A stretch of DNA of 64,000 nt, taken from positions 211,657 to 275,656 of the forward strand of contig NZ_JRVC01000004.1 in assembly GCF_000807925.1 (NCBI RefSeq). Reading direction: 5' to 3'. This document shows, one piece after another, positions 35,209-43,870 of the stretch. The notes under the pieces were generated by a model. It made no database searches and was not told the DNA's origin. It saw nothing but the letters and a program-made list of their open reading frames with translations. How positions within the stretch are numbered: position 1 is the stretch's first letter; the number at the start of each line of letters is the position of its first letter. The translations under genes were made by a program, and so were the position numbers. The stretch comes from Novosphingobium subterraneum (GTDB lineage Bacteria > Pseudomonadota > Alphaproteobacteria > Sphingomonadales > Sphingomonadaceae).

Positions 35209-37161
35209 ATGAGCGGCATGGTCCCAAGGGAACTGACACTTCGTGGCGTGGTTCTGGGCGCGATCCTGACGATCGTGTTCACGGCCGCCAACGTCTACCT
35301 TGGCTTGCGTATCGGCCTGACGTTCGCGACTTCAATCCCTGCGGCTGTGATCTCCATGGCTGTTCTGCGTGCGTTTTCGGGCGCAACCATCCAGGAGAAC
35401 AACATCGTCCAGACGATTGCGAGTTCGGCGGGCACGCTATCGGCGATCGTGTTCGTACTCCCCGGCCTCGTCATGGTCGGTTGGTGGGCAGACTTTCCCT
35501 ACTGGGAGTCGGTCGCAGTCATTGCCGTCGGCGGCATCCTCGGCGTGATGTACTCGGTGCCGCTGCGCCGAGCCTTGGTGACCGGGTCCGACCTTCCCTA
35601 TCCCGAAGGCGTTGCCGCCGCTGAAGTTCTAAAGGTGGGGGCAGGGGTCGGTGGCGCGGAGGAGAACCGGAAGGGTCTTGCTGCAGTGACTGCAGGAGGG
35701 CTCCTCGCTGCGCTCTACCCGTTGCTCGCCAAGATGAAGCTGGCCGTCGAGGAAGTGGGCGGGGCGTTCAAGGTCGGAACCGGCGGCTCGATGTTGACCG
35801 GTGGACTGTCGCTCGCCCTGGTCGGCGTTGGCCACCTCGTTGGACTTGCCGTCGGTATCGCCATGCTCGTCGGTATTGTGATCAGCTTCGGCATTCTGCT
35901 TCCACAACTGACGGCAGGCGGGATTCCGGCCGGAACCGAACTGTCCGAATTCGTCGGCACGGTTTTCCGCCAGAAGATCCGCTTCATCGGCGCTGGCACG
36001 ATCGGTGTCGCGGCGATCTGGACGCTGCTTCGCGTAATTGGACCGATCGTGAAGGGAGTGACTGCGGCCATCGCTGCCAACCGCGCCCGCAGCGGTGCCG
36101 GAATGGGCAGCCTTGACCTGACCGAGCGTGACATTCCCATCGGCATCGTGGGGGGAACCATCCTTGCGGCGATGATCCCGATTGCCCTGCTGCTGGCAGA
36201 CTTCGCCACCGGAGGCCCCGTCGCGGCCGCGCTCGGGCTATCGCTGATCACATCTGTAGTCTACGTCCTCGTCGCCGGCATCATCATCGCCTCGGTCTGC
36301 GGTTACATGGCCGGCCTGATCGGCGCGTCGAACAGCCCGATTTCCGGCGTTGGAATCCTCGCCGCGCTTGGCATCTCGCTCCTTCTCCTTGGCCTGTTCG
36401 GACGAGGCCTGGGCGAGGATGACACCAAGGCGCTGGTCGCCTTCGCCCTGTTCGTCACCGCCATCGTGTTCGGCGTCGCGACGATCTCCAACGACAACCT
36501 GCAGGACCTCAAGACCGGCCAGCTCGTCGGCGCAACGCCGTGGCGTCAGCAGGTCGCTCTCGTGTTGGGCGTGCTGTTCGGGGCACTCGTGATCCCGCCG
36601 ATCCTAGACCTGCTCAACTCAACCTTCGGCTTCCAGGGAGCGCCAGGCGCAGGCGAGAACGCGCTTTCGGCCCCGCAGGCCTCGCTGATCTCCGCCATTG
36701 CCCAAGGGGTGCTCGGCGGCAATCTTGACTGGAACCTCGTCGGCCTCGGCGCCGCGATCGGCGTGGGCGTTATCTTCGTCGACGAGATTCTGAAGCGTAC
36801 CGGCAACCGCTCGCTCCCGCCGCTCGCTGTCGGCATGGGCATGTACCTGCCAACCTCGGTCACGGCGATGGTGATCGTTGGCGCGGTACTTGGCCACCTT
36901 TACAATGGATGGGCCGCCCGCCAGTCCGCGCCCGAATTTGCCGAGCGCATGGGCGTCCTCACCGCCACCGGCCTGATCGTCGGTGACAGCCTGTTCAACA
37001 TTGCCTACGCCGCAATCGTCGCGGCTACCGACAATCCCGATGCCCTGGCTGTGGTCGAGGACTTCCCGGGCGCGCTGCCATTCGGCGTGATCGCGTTCGG
37101 GAGCATCATCGCCTACGCCTACTGGCGCATGCGGCGTGACAGTGCCGTGGGATCAGCCTGA
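35209..37161 (+). CDS. OPT-family oligopeptide transporter
   Basis: A 650-residue inner-membrane protein with about 14-16 hydrophobic segments. Typical OPT motifs are ANVYLGLRIGLTFATSIPAA near the start and DLPYPEGVAAAEVL. Family members import oligopeptides or metal chelates with protons; the substrate is unknown. GGAG six bases before the ATG at 35209 supports this start over a GTG at 35170. The gene ends by overlapping the convergent secreted-protein gene by nine bases. Confidence 0.93.
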   Translation: MSGMVPRELTLRGVVLGAILTIVFTAANVYLGLRIGLTFATSIPAAVISMAVLRAFSGATIQENNIVQTIASSAGTLSAIVFVLPGLVMVGWWADFPYWESVAVIAVGGILGVMYSVPLRRALVTGSDLPYPEGVAAAEVLKVGAGVGGAEENRKGLAAVTAGGLLAALYPLLAKMKLAVEEVGGAFKVGTGGSMLTGGLSLALVGVGHLVGLAVGIAMLVGIVISFGILLPQLTAGGIPAGTELSEFVGTVFRQKIRFIGAGTIGVAAIWTLLRVIGPIVKGVTAAIAANRARSGAGMGSLDLTERDIPIGIVGGTILAAMIPIALLLADFATGGPVAAALGLSLITSVVYVLVAGIIIASVCGYMAGLIGASNSPISGVGILAALGISLLLLGLFGRGLGEDDTKALVAFALFVTAIVFGVATISNDNLQDLKTGQLVGATPWRQQVALVLGVLFGALVIPPILDLLNSTFGFQGAPGAGENALSAPQASLISAIAQGVLGGNLDWNLVGLGAAIGVGVIFVDEILKRTGNRSLPPLAVGMGMYLPTSVTAMVIVGAVLGHLYNGWAARQSAPEFAERMGVLTATGLIVGDSLFNIAYAAIVAATDNPDALAVVEDFPGALPFGVIAFGSIIAYAYWRMRRDSAVGSA

Positions 37162-37530
37162 GGTAGAGAGGTTGACCGGCCCGGCATGAACGCAACGCAG
37201 GTTGAGTTGCGTATCGTCCGTCGCCAGTTCGCGCAGGATTTCCTCGCCGTCCATCTGGAAGCGGCGGCCGGCGAACACGCCGCTGGTGATCGTCACCCGG
37301 TCTGCCAGGCGCAGATAGGTGCCGCGCGATCCATCAGGTGCGATATAGCTCGAATCCGGGATCGTCTTGAACCCCAGTTCAGGCTTCTCGACCGGAAGCA
37401 CCGCGGCATCGCCCGGCACTTCGCAAGTCCAGCCGCCCTTGGGCAGGACCATCAGCCTGCCGCCCGGCACCGCCTGGGCAACGCCAGCAAGACCGAGAAC
37501 TCCGACTGCGAAAACAACCATGCGCTTCAT
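37153..37530 (-). CDS. Secreted hypothetical protein
   Basis: A 125-residue protein with a signal peptide (MKRMVVFAVGVLGLAGVAQAVPGG). The mature part begins with LPKGGWTCEVPGDA and contains two cysteines that could pair. It is a small exported protein with no family I recognise. It is divergent from efp. A long open frame continues upstream on this strand but only mirrors efp and suhB. Confidence 0.75.
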   Translation of the reverse strand: MKRMVVFAVGVLGLAGVAQAVPGGRLMVLPKGGWTCEVPGDAAVLPVEKPELGFKTIPDSSYIAPDGSRGTYLRLADRVTITSGVFAGRRFQMDGEEILRELATDDTQLNLRCVHAGPVNLSTSG

Positions 37531-37638
37531 GCTCGTTGCGCTAGCACGTGGCAGCAGCGTTGGGCAATCGCGCTTGAAGCTTTGGGCCCGAACCGCTAAG
37601 GGCCGCGCTTCCCTACTCACGGTAAGGCTCTTTCCATC

Positions 37639-38202
37639 ATGAAGATCAGCGGCGTGGACATCCGTCCGGGCAATATCCTGGAATACGAAAAGGGCATCTG
37701 GAAGGTCGCCAAGACCCAGCATACCCAGCCCGGCAAGGGCGGCGCCTTCATGCAGGTCGAGATGAAGAACCTCATCGACGGCCGCAAGACCAACGTCCGC
37801 TTCCGCAGCGCCGACACTGTCGAGCGCGTCCGCCTCGACACCAAGGACTTCCAGTTCCTTTACGCCGAGGGCGAGGACCTGGTGTTCATGGACGTCGAGA
37901 CCTACGACCAGATCAACCTGCCCAAGGATCTGCTCGGCGATGCCGCGGCGTTCCTGCAGGATGGCATGACCGTACTTCTCGAAATGTATGACGAGCGCCC
38001 GATCTCGGTGCAGCTGCCGGAACAGGTGGAAGCCACCATCGTCGAAGCCGACGCCGTGGTGAAGGGCCAGACCGCCTCTTCGTCGTACAAGCCCGCCATC
38101 CTCGACAATGGCGTGCGTGTGATGGTGCCGCCGCACATCGAGAGCGGCACGCGCATCGTCGTCGACGTGTATGAGCGCAGCTACGTCGGCAAGGCGAACT
38201 GA
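37639..38202 (+). CDS. efp: Elongation factor P
   Basis: A 187-residue factor that rescues ribosomes stalled at polyproline. All three beta-barrel domains are present: [23 protein letters not shown], the modified-loop region [10 protein letters not shown] with the candidate lysine, and the C-terminal [15 protein letters not shown] end. Which modification system acts is not visible. It lies three bases before the inositol phosphatase gene. Several proteins here have proline runs (for example bkdB) that would depend on it. Confidence 0.96.
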   Translation: MKISGVDIRPGNILEYEKGIWKVAKTQHTQPGKGGAFMQVEMKNLIDGRKTNVRFRSADTVERVRLDTKDFQFLYAEGEDLVFMDVETYDQINLPKDLLGDAAAFLQDGMTVLLEMYDERPISVQLPEQVEATIVEADAVVKGQTASSSYKPAILDNGVRVMVPPHIESGTRIVVDVYERSYVGKAN

Positions 38203-38205
38203 TCG

Positions 38206-39030
38206 ATGGCAGCCATTTCCGGCCTGATGCGCGTGATGGAGCGCGCGGCGCGCAAGGCGGGTGGCCGCCTGCGCCGCGACTTCGGCGAGATCGAGCATCT
38301 TCAGGTCAGCAAGAAGGGCCCGGCGGACTTCGTCTCGAAGGCCGACCAGCACGCCGAACGCACGCTGTGGGATGAACTCCGCGCGGCACGTCCGGGCTGG
38401 GGCTTCCTGATGGAAGAAGGTGGTGAGATCGCCGGTGAGCCGGGCAAGCCGCGCTTCATCATCGATCCGCTCGACGGCACCAGCAATTTCCTCCATGGCA
38501 TTCCGCATTTCGCGATCTCGATCGCCGTGCAGGAACCCACGCTGGATGGGAAGGGCTGGGGCGAAGTCACCGCAGCGCTCGTCTATCAGCCGATCACCGA
38601 CGAAAGCTTCTGGGCCGAAAAGTCGCAAGGTGCATGGCTGCAGGACCGCCGGTTGCGCGTTTCGGCGCGTCGCCATCTCGACGAGGCGCTGATTGCCACT
38701 GGCATTCCGTTCTCCGGCCGGGGTGACATGGGTGAATGGATTCGCATCTACAGCGAGTTGGGCCCCCGCATTGCCGGTATCCGCCGTTTCGGCGTCGCCT
38801 CGCTCGACCTTGCCTGGGTCGCAGCGGGCCGCTTCGACGGATTCTGGGAATCCGGTCTCTATCCCTGGGATACGGCAGCAGGTTGCCTTCTCGTGCGCGA
38901 AGCCGGCGGTTTCGTGTCCGATTACAAGGGGCGCTCGCACCCGATCTGCGACGAGACGATCCTCGCCGGCAACGATGCGCTGCACTCGAAGCTCCACAAG
39001 CTTCTTGTTGGCGCACTCCGTAACGCTTGA
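38206..39030 (+). CDS. suhB: Inositol monophosphatase family protein
   Basis: A 274-residue Mg-dependent phosphatase of the IMPase/SuhB family. Metal-binding motifs are EEGGEI, IIDPLDGTSNF and WDTAAGCLLVREAGG. It may dephosphorylate inositol phosphates or act in transcription like E. coli SuhB. It starts three bases after efp and is probably co-transcribed with it. Confidence 0.92.
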   Translation: MAAISGLMRVMERAARKAGGRLRRDFGEIEHLQVSKKGPADFVSKADQHAERTLWDELRAARPGWGFLMEEGGEIAGEPGKPRFIIDPLDGTSNFLHGIPHFAISIAVQEPTLDGKGWGEVTAALVYQPITDESFWAEKSQGAWLQDRRLRVSARRHLDEALIATGIPFSGRGDMGEWIRIYSELGPRIAGIRRFGVASLDLAWVAAGRFDGFWESGLYPWDTAAGCLLVREAGGFVSDYKGRSHPICDETILAGNDALHSKLHKLLVGALRNA

Positions 39031-39070
39031 CGTTGCAGGACGGCGCTGGCTAAGGCCGGTGCCGTCCAGT

Positions 39071-39154
39071 GCCCCTGTGGCGGAATGGTAGACGCGAACG
39101 ACTCAAAATCGTTTGTAGAAATACGTGCCCGTTCGAGTCGGGCCAGGGGCACCA
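39071..39154 (+). tRNA. tRNA-Leu (anticodon CAA)
   Basis: An 84-nt class II tRNA: acceptor GCCCCTG/CAGGGGC, discriminator A, encoded CCA, anticodon stem AACGA/TCGTT with loop CTCAAAA giving CAA, and a short variable arm before the T-arm. It reads the UUG codon. Confidence 0.95.
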
Positions 39155-39158
39155 TTCC

Positions 39159-39680
39159 CTAATCGACAGCATCCGATCCGGATCGCAGCGCCGATTGCGC
39201 GGCAAGCGCGCTGACCTGCTCGGGCGTCGGCGTCATCTGCCCCTGTTCGAGGCGCTTCTTCCGTTCTTCCTCAAGTTTCCGCAGATAGGCTGCGCGTTGC
39301 GCAGGAGTCATCCGGGCAAGTGCAGCCTGATCAACCTCGATGATGATCGTGCCGGGCGCGGTCGTCATTCCTTCGGGAATGATGCTGCTGTTGCCGTCCG
39401 ACATCCCGCTGCCATCCATGGGCGCGCCGAACTGGCCATTGAAGCCGGCCTGTCCCGAGGACGACTTGCGCTGGCTGGAGCGGTTGTCCACCAACTTGGC
39501 CTTGCCGCTCCGCGCCTTGGCAGCCTGGCGCTCGGCATGACGGTCGGCCTGCGCCATCGCCTCCTGAGCATCGCCGTTGGCGAACACGGCAATCACGGTC
39601 GACAGGGCAACGGTGAGTACCGCAAAGTGGCGGTACATCCGGGGCTGGATACCCAGAAAATGATCAGACGGCGCGGCCAT
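39159..39680 (-). CDS. Hypothetical single-span exported protein
   Basis: A 173-residue protein. A hydrophobic stretch (YRHFAVLTVALSTVIAVFA) near residues 16-34 could be a signal anchor; a start at the Met at residue 15 would make it N-terminal. The rest is polar and low-complexity: RHAERQAAKARSGKAK, then a Gly/Ser/Gln stretch, then a helical MTPAQRAAYLRKLEEERKKR. I recognise no family. Its 3' end lies four bases from tRNA-Leu, convergent. Confidence 0.6.
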   Translation of the reverse strand: MAAPSDHFLGIQPRMYRHFAVLTVALSTVIAVFANGDAQEAMAQADRHAERQAAKARSGKAKLVDNRSSQRKSSSGQAGFNGQFGAPMDGSGMSDGNSSIIPEGMTTAPGTIIIEVDQAALARMTPAQRAAYLRKLEEERKKRLEQGQMTPTPEQVSALAAQSALRSGSDAVD

Positions 39681-39799
39681 GGCTAAGGGACATACCTGAT
39701 CCGCCGTTAAGGATGATGCCCCACAGCATGGTTAGCAAAGAGCTACGGAAATGGCGGAGATGCGCTTGCGTTCCGCCTATGTTCTGGTAATCGCAATCC

Positions 39800-41167
39800 A
39801 TGGCCAAACCCAAACGTCGCTTTGTCTGCCAGGCCTGTGGCAGCGTCACCACCCGCTGGCAGGGGCAATGTGTCGATTGCAGCGAATGGAACACGCTGAT
39901 CGAAGAAGCGCCGGAAACGATCTTTTCGGCCAAGCATGACCTGTCGAGTGGCGGCCGCCGCGTTGCTTTCGTGCCGCTCGATGCGCCGGTCGCGCTTCCG
40001 GTGCGCCGGTCCACAGGCATTGCCGAGTTCGATCGGGCACTGGGCGGCGGGCTTGTGCCCGGTTGTGCTGTCCTGATGGGCGGTGATCCGGGCATCGGCA
40101 AGTCAACCTTGCTCCTTCAGGCGGCGGCGAAGATCGCGATGGCCGGTGGCGAGGCAGTCTACATCAGCGGCGAAGAAGCGTCGGATCAGGTTCGTCTGCG
40201 GGCTGACCGCCTCGGCCTCGGCAAGGCGCCGATCCAACTGGCTTCGGCTACATCGGTGCGGGACATTCTGACCACGCTGGGATCGATGAACCCGCCCTCG
40301 CTGCTGGTGATCGATTCGATCCAGACGATGCATTCGGACCAGATCGAAGGTGCACCGGGCACGGTCAGCCAGGTACGCGGCTGCGCGTTCGAACTTATCC
40401 GCTATGCCAAGGAAACCGGCGTCTCGCTGGTGCTGGTCGGCCACGTTACCAAGGACGGCTCGATCGCGGGCCCGCGCGTGCTCGAACACATGGTCGATGT
40501 GGTCATGAGCTTCGAAGGGGAGCGCAGCCACCAGTATCGCATCCTACGCGCAATCAAGAACCGCTTCGGCGCCGTGGACGAGATCGGCGTCTTCGCAATG
40601 GCCGGGGCAGGGCTGGAAGAGGTCGGCAATCCCTCGATGCTGTTCCTTTCAGGGCGTGAGGATCAGGTCGCGGGCAGCGCAGTCTTCCCGGCGCTTGAAG
40701 GCACGAGGCCGGTGCTGGTTGAAATACAGGCGCTCACGGTCCGACTCGCGAGCGGGGCCACCCCGCGGCGCGCCGTGGTTGGGTGGGACAGTGGCCGGCT
40801 TGCAATGTTGCTGGCGGTGCTCGAAGCCCGATGCGGCTTGAGCTTTTCGACGGCCGAAGTCTATCTCAATGTCGCCGGCGGTTACCGCCTGACCGACCCG
40901 GCCGCCGACCTTGCCGTGGCCGCAGCGCTGATCTCCGCCTTGTCGGACCGCCCTTTGCCTGCCGCTTCGATCTGGTTCGGGGAGGTCTCGCTCGCTGGCG
41001 AAGTCCGCCCGGTGGCCCACACACCCGTTCGCCTGCGCGAAGCGGCCAAGCTGGGTTTCAGCCTCGGCTGCGGACCCGAAGCAGGCGCGGAAAAGGTCGA
41101 CGGTCTGCGCTACTCCCCGCTCAAGCTGCTGCCAAATCTCATTGACCGCATAATGGGCGGCTCATAG
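39800..41167 (+). CDS. radA: DNA repair protein RadA
   Basis: A 455-residue RecA-like protein that aids branch migration during recombination. It has an N-terminal C4 zinc finger (Cys10, 13, 24, 27), Walker A GGDPGIGKST near residue 95, the RadA-specific KNRFG motif near 252 and a C-terminal Lon-protease-like domain (VYLNVAGGYRLTDPAADLAVAAALISAL). It is divergent from the hypothetical gene and heads a group with cvpA and an Fe-S scaffold-like gene. Confidence 0.97.
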   Translation: MAKPKRRFVCQACGSVTTRWQGQCVDCSEWNTLIEEAPETIFSAKHDLSSGGRRVAFVPLDAPVALPVRRSTGIAEFDRALGGGLVPGCAVLMGGDPGIGKSTLLLQAAAKIAMAGGEAVYISGEEASDQVRLRADRLGLGKAPIQLASATSVRDILTTLGSMNPPSLLVIDSIQTMHSDQIEGAPGTVSQVRGCAFELIRYAKETGVSLVLVGHVTKDGSIAGPRVLEHMVDVVMSFEGERSHQYRILRAIKNRFGAVDEIGVFAMAGAGLEEVGNPSMLFLSGREDQVAGSAVFPALEGTRPVLVEIQALTVRLASGATPRRAVVGWDSGRLAMLLAVLEARCGLSFSTAEVYLNVAGGYRLTDPAADLAVAAALISALSDRPLPAASIWFGEVSLAGEVRPVAHTPVRLREAAKLGFSLGCGPEAGAEKVDGLRYSPLKLLPNLIDRIMGGS

Positions 41168-41179
41168 GCTCGCGGCGCA

Positions 41180-41734
41180 ATGACCGGTCTTGATTATGTC
41201 GTCCTGATCTTCCTGGGCATCGGTGCCGTCGGGGGATTCATACGTGGCTTCATCGAGGAAGTGCTCTCGCTGGCCGCGTGGTGCATTGCCTTGCTGGCAG
41301 TGCATTATCTCCACGCACCGCTGACGCTTTGGCTGGCCGTCCATCTGCCGACCGAGACTGGCGCCGGGGTCCTCGCATTCTTCCTGCTGCTGTTGCTCCC
41401 CTATCTTCTCACGCGGATTATTGCGCGTCGGATGGGGTCTGCCAGTCGGGATTCGGCGATTGGACCGATTGATCGCGTGCTGGGTTTCGGGTTCGGGGCG
41501 GTCAAGGGCTTCATCATCGTCGTGCTGGGCTATTCGATCATCGTCTTCGGCTATGATCTCGTCTGGGGTGAGGATGGGCGTCCGGAGTGGATCGTGCAGT
41601 CGCGCGCCTATCCCTTCCTCAATGCCGCAAGCGAAGAATTGCTGACACTGATTTCGGAGCGCCGTGAAGAGGCTGCCGATCAGGCCCGTGAAGTTGCCAG
41701 GCGCAAGGCGCGCAAGCAGTTGCTGGGCGAATAG
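41180..41734 (+). CDS. cvpA: CvpA family membrane protein
   Basis: A 184-residue inner-membrane protein with four hydrophobic segments: DYVVLIFLGIGAVGGFIRG, AAWCIALLAVHYL, GVLAFFLLLLLPYLLTR and VKGFIIVVLGYSIIVFGY. The acidic and basic tail is cytoplasmic-like. The segment SAIGPIDRVLGFGFGAVKG is the CvpA hallmark. CvpA was named for colicin V production, but the function is general and unresolved (envelope stress). It lies 12 bases after radA. Confidence 0.9.
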   Translation: MTGLDYVVLIFLGIGAVGGFIRGFIEEVLSLAAWCIALLAVHYLHAPLTLWLAVHLPTETGAGVLAFFLLLLLPYLLTRIIARRMGSASRDSAIGPIDRVLGFGFGAVKGFIIVVLGYSIIVFGYDLVWGEDGRPEWIVQSRAYPFLNAASEELLTLISERREEAADQAREVARRKARKQLLGE

Positions 41735-41735
41735 A

Positions 41736-42164
41736 ATGACCACGCGCGGGCTCTACACGCCCGACATCCTGGGCCAGGCCATGGTTTTGGCACAGTATCC
41801 GTGGGTGCCGGATGCGCCGTATCACGGCGCGGCCAGGTCACGCAGTTGTGGCAGTTCGATCGAACTTTCGCTTCGCACGGACGATACTGGCGCCATAGAG
41901 GCAGTCGGCGTTCGCCCGCACGCCTGCGCAGTTGGCCAGGCAGCGGCTGCGGTTTTTGCCGAGCAGGCTGCTGGCCGCTCCCGAACCGACATTGCACGGG
42001 CACGGGTGACGCTGGCGGCATGGCTGGCGGGGGAGGGCAACCAGCCTGAGTGGCCGGGCATCCACTTGCTCAATCCGGCGCTCGCCTATCCCGCTCGCCA
42101 CGCCGCGATACTGCTCGCATGGGATGCCGCACTTGATGCCCTGCCGGAGCATGTCCTTCCCTGA
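41736..42164 (+). CDS. Iron-sulfur cluster scaffold (IscU/NifU N)-like protein
   Basis: A 142-residue protein resembling the N-terminal NifU/IscU fold. The two expected cysteines appear in SRSCGSSIEL and HACAVGQAAAAVF. The third cluster-binding cysteine of IscU is missing at the C-terminus (YPARHAAILLAWDAAL), so it may bind a cluster differently or have another role. It starts one base after the cvpA stop and may be coupled to it. A longer in-frame start at 41664 would overlap cvpA and is less likely. Confidence 0.75.
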   Translation: MTTRGLYTPDILGQAMVLAQYPWVPDAPYHGAARSRSCGSSIELSLRTDDTGAIEAVGVRPHACAVGQAAAAVFAEQAAGRSRTDIARARVTLAAWLAGEGNQPEWPGIHLLNPALAYPARHAAILLAWDAALDALPEHVLP

Positions 42165-42240
42165 TCGAATGCGGGGCTTGCGGCAGGCGATGCCGCTTGG
42201 CTACAGCACCCTCCGATAAGAGTGACGCGGGGGAAATCGA

Positions 42241-43869
42241 GTGCCAGATACCATGAAACACGGGGCCGCGGTGGAGCCGAGCGCTTCCGACATCAGGCTG
42301 GTGATCGCTGCCAGTTCGGCGGGCACCGTGTTCGAATGGTACGATTTCTTCATCTACGGCACACTTGCCGCGATCATCGGCAAGACGTTCTTCCCATCCG
42401 ACAACGCAACGCTCCAGCTGCTACTGGTGTGGGCAGGGTTCGCCGTCGGTTTCGGCTTTCGTCCTCTGGGCGCCGTGCTGTTCGGTTTCCTCGGTGACAA
42501 GCTGGGCCGCAAGTACACGTTCCTCGTAACCGTGACGCTCATGGGCATCGCCACCGCAGGCGTCGGCCTTATTCCCTCGGCCGACAGCATCGGCCTTGTC
42601 GCCCCCGCCATCGTCATTCTTCTGCGAGTCCTCCAGGGCCTTGCGCTTGGTGGTGAATACGGCGGCGCTGCGGTTTACGTGGCAGAACATGCACCGGGTG
42701 GTCGCCGGGGCTACTACACCAGCTATATCCAGGCCAGCGTTGTCGGCGGATTCGTACTCAGCCTCATCGTGGTCCTGACGAGCAAGAGCGTGATGAGCGA
42801 GGCGGTGTGGAATTCCTGGGGCTGGCGCGTGCCATTCCTGGTCAGCCTTGCGCTGCTTGCGGTATCGTTGTGGATGCGCCTCAAGCTTTCGGAAAGCCCT
42901 GTCTTCAAGGCGATGAAGGAGCAGGGAGAGCTGGCAAGCAATCCCTTCGTCGAGAGCTTTGCCTATCCAGGTAACAAGCGCCGCATCTTCATCGCGCTGT
43001 TCGGCATCGCCGCTGGTCTGACCGTTATCTGGTATACCGCGATGTTTTCCAGCCTTGCGTTTCTCAAGTCCGCGATGCGACTTGACGACACCTGGGCGGA
43101 GGTCATCGTCGGCATAGGCGGAGCGATCGGCATGGCGTTCTACCTTATGGCCGGCGCACTTTCAGACCGGATCGGGCGCAAGAAGCCGATCGTGATCGGC
43201 TATGCCGTCACTCTCCTGCTGCTCTTCCCCACGTTCTGGCTTCTAGGGTCGGCCGCCAATCCGGAGCTTGCTGCAGCAGCGCAAAGAAGTCCTGTGCTCG
43301 TGTCCGGGGCGGAGTGTGATTACAGTCCGTTCAAGGGCGAACAGACAAGCAAGTGCGGAAAGCTGCTTTCCGATCTATCCGCCTCGGGGATTTCCTACTC
43401 TCTGGAGCAGAAGGGCAACTTTGCCGTAACTGTCGGAGGCGAAGCGCTAACTCTCTCGGACTATCCATGGACTGAAAAGGCAACGGTAAGGGCGCAGGCA
43501 CTCCAGAGCGAACTGGCAGCCTTCGGCTATGATTTTGCCAAGGTTAAGCCTTCGCCGCTCCGTCTTGCCCTCATCCTCGTCGCGCTGCTGCTGCTCATGG
43601 CGATGTCCGGCGCCACGTACGGCCCGGTCGCCGCCCTCCTGTCCGAGATGTTCCCGCCGCGGATCCGTTACAGTTCGATGTCGATCCCCTATCATCTTGG
43701 CACAGGATATTTCGGGGGTTTCCTGCCGCTGATTTCGAGCTACATCGTCGCCCGAACCGGCGATCCCTATGCCGGTTTGTGGTACACCTGGGTGATCGTC
43801 CTCGTCGCGTTTCTGGTCTCGCTGTGGGGCTTGAAGCCTGGACTGCCCACTGATTTCACGGACGACTGA
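42241..43869 (+). CDS. MFS transporter, metabolite:H+ symporter type
   Basis: A 542-residue major-facilitator protein of the MHS branch. The start region SSAGTVFEWYDFFIYGTLAAIIG and the loop motif GDKLGRKYTFL are typical, as is LRVLQGLALGGEYGGAAVYVAEHAP. Twelve hydrophobic segments are expected. About 95 residues (345-438, beginning AQRSPVLVSGAECDYS) form a polar insertion before the last two segments, with two cysteines. The GTG at 42241 has GGGGG seven bases upstream; an ATG at 42253 is the alternative. The substrate, probably a carboxylate or osmolyte, is unknown. Confidence 0.9.
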   Translation: MPDTMKHGAAVEPSASDIRLVIAASSAGTVFEWYDFFIYGTLAAIIGKTFFPSDNATLQLLLVWAGFAVGFGFRPLGAVLFGFLGDKLGRKYTFLVTVTLMGIATAGVGLIPSADSIGLVAPAIVILLRVLQGLALGGEYGGAAVYVAEHAPGGRRGYYTSYIQASVVGGFVLSLIVVLTSKSVMSEAVWNSWGWRVPFLVSLALLAVSLWMRLKLSESPVFKAMKEQGELASNPFVESFAYPGNKRRIFIALFGIAAGLTVIWYTAMFSSLAFLKSAMRLDDTWAEVIVGIGGAIGMAFYLMAGALSDRIGRKKPIVIGYAVTLLLLFPTFWLLGSAANPELAAAAQRSPVLVSGAECDYSPFKGEQTSKCGKLLSDLSASGISYSLEQKGNFAVTVGGEALTLSDYPWTEKATVRAQALQSELAAFGYDFAKVKPSPLRLALILVALLLLMAMSGATYGPVAALLSEMFPPRIRYSSMSIPYHLGTGYFGGFLPLISSYIVARTGDPYAGLWYTWVIVLVAFLVSLWGLKPGLPTDFTDD

Positions 43870-43870
43870 C

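Noticed and set aside
37531..38997. Upstream extension of the minus-strand secreted-protein frame across efp and suhB
   Set aside because: The real gene has a clear signal peptide start at 37530; the extension is only the antisense of two conserved genes.
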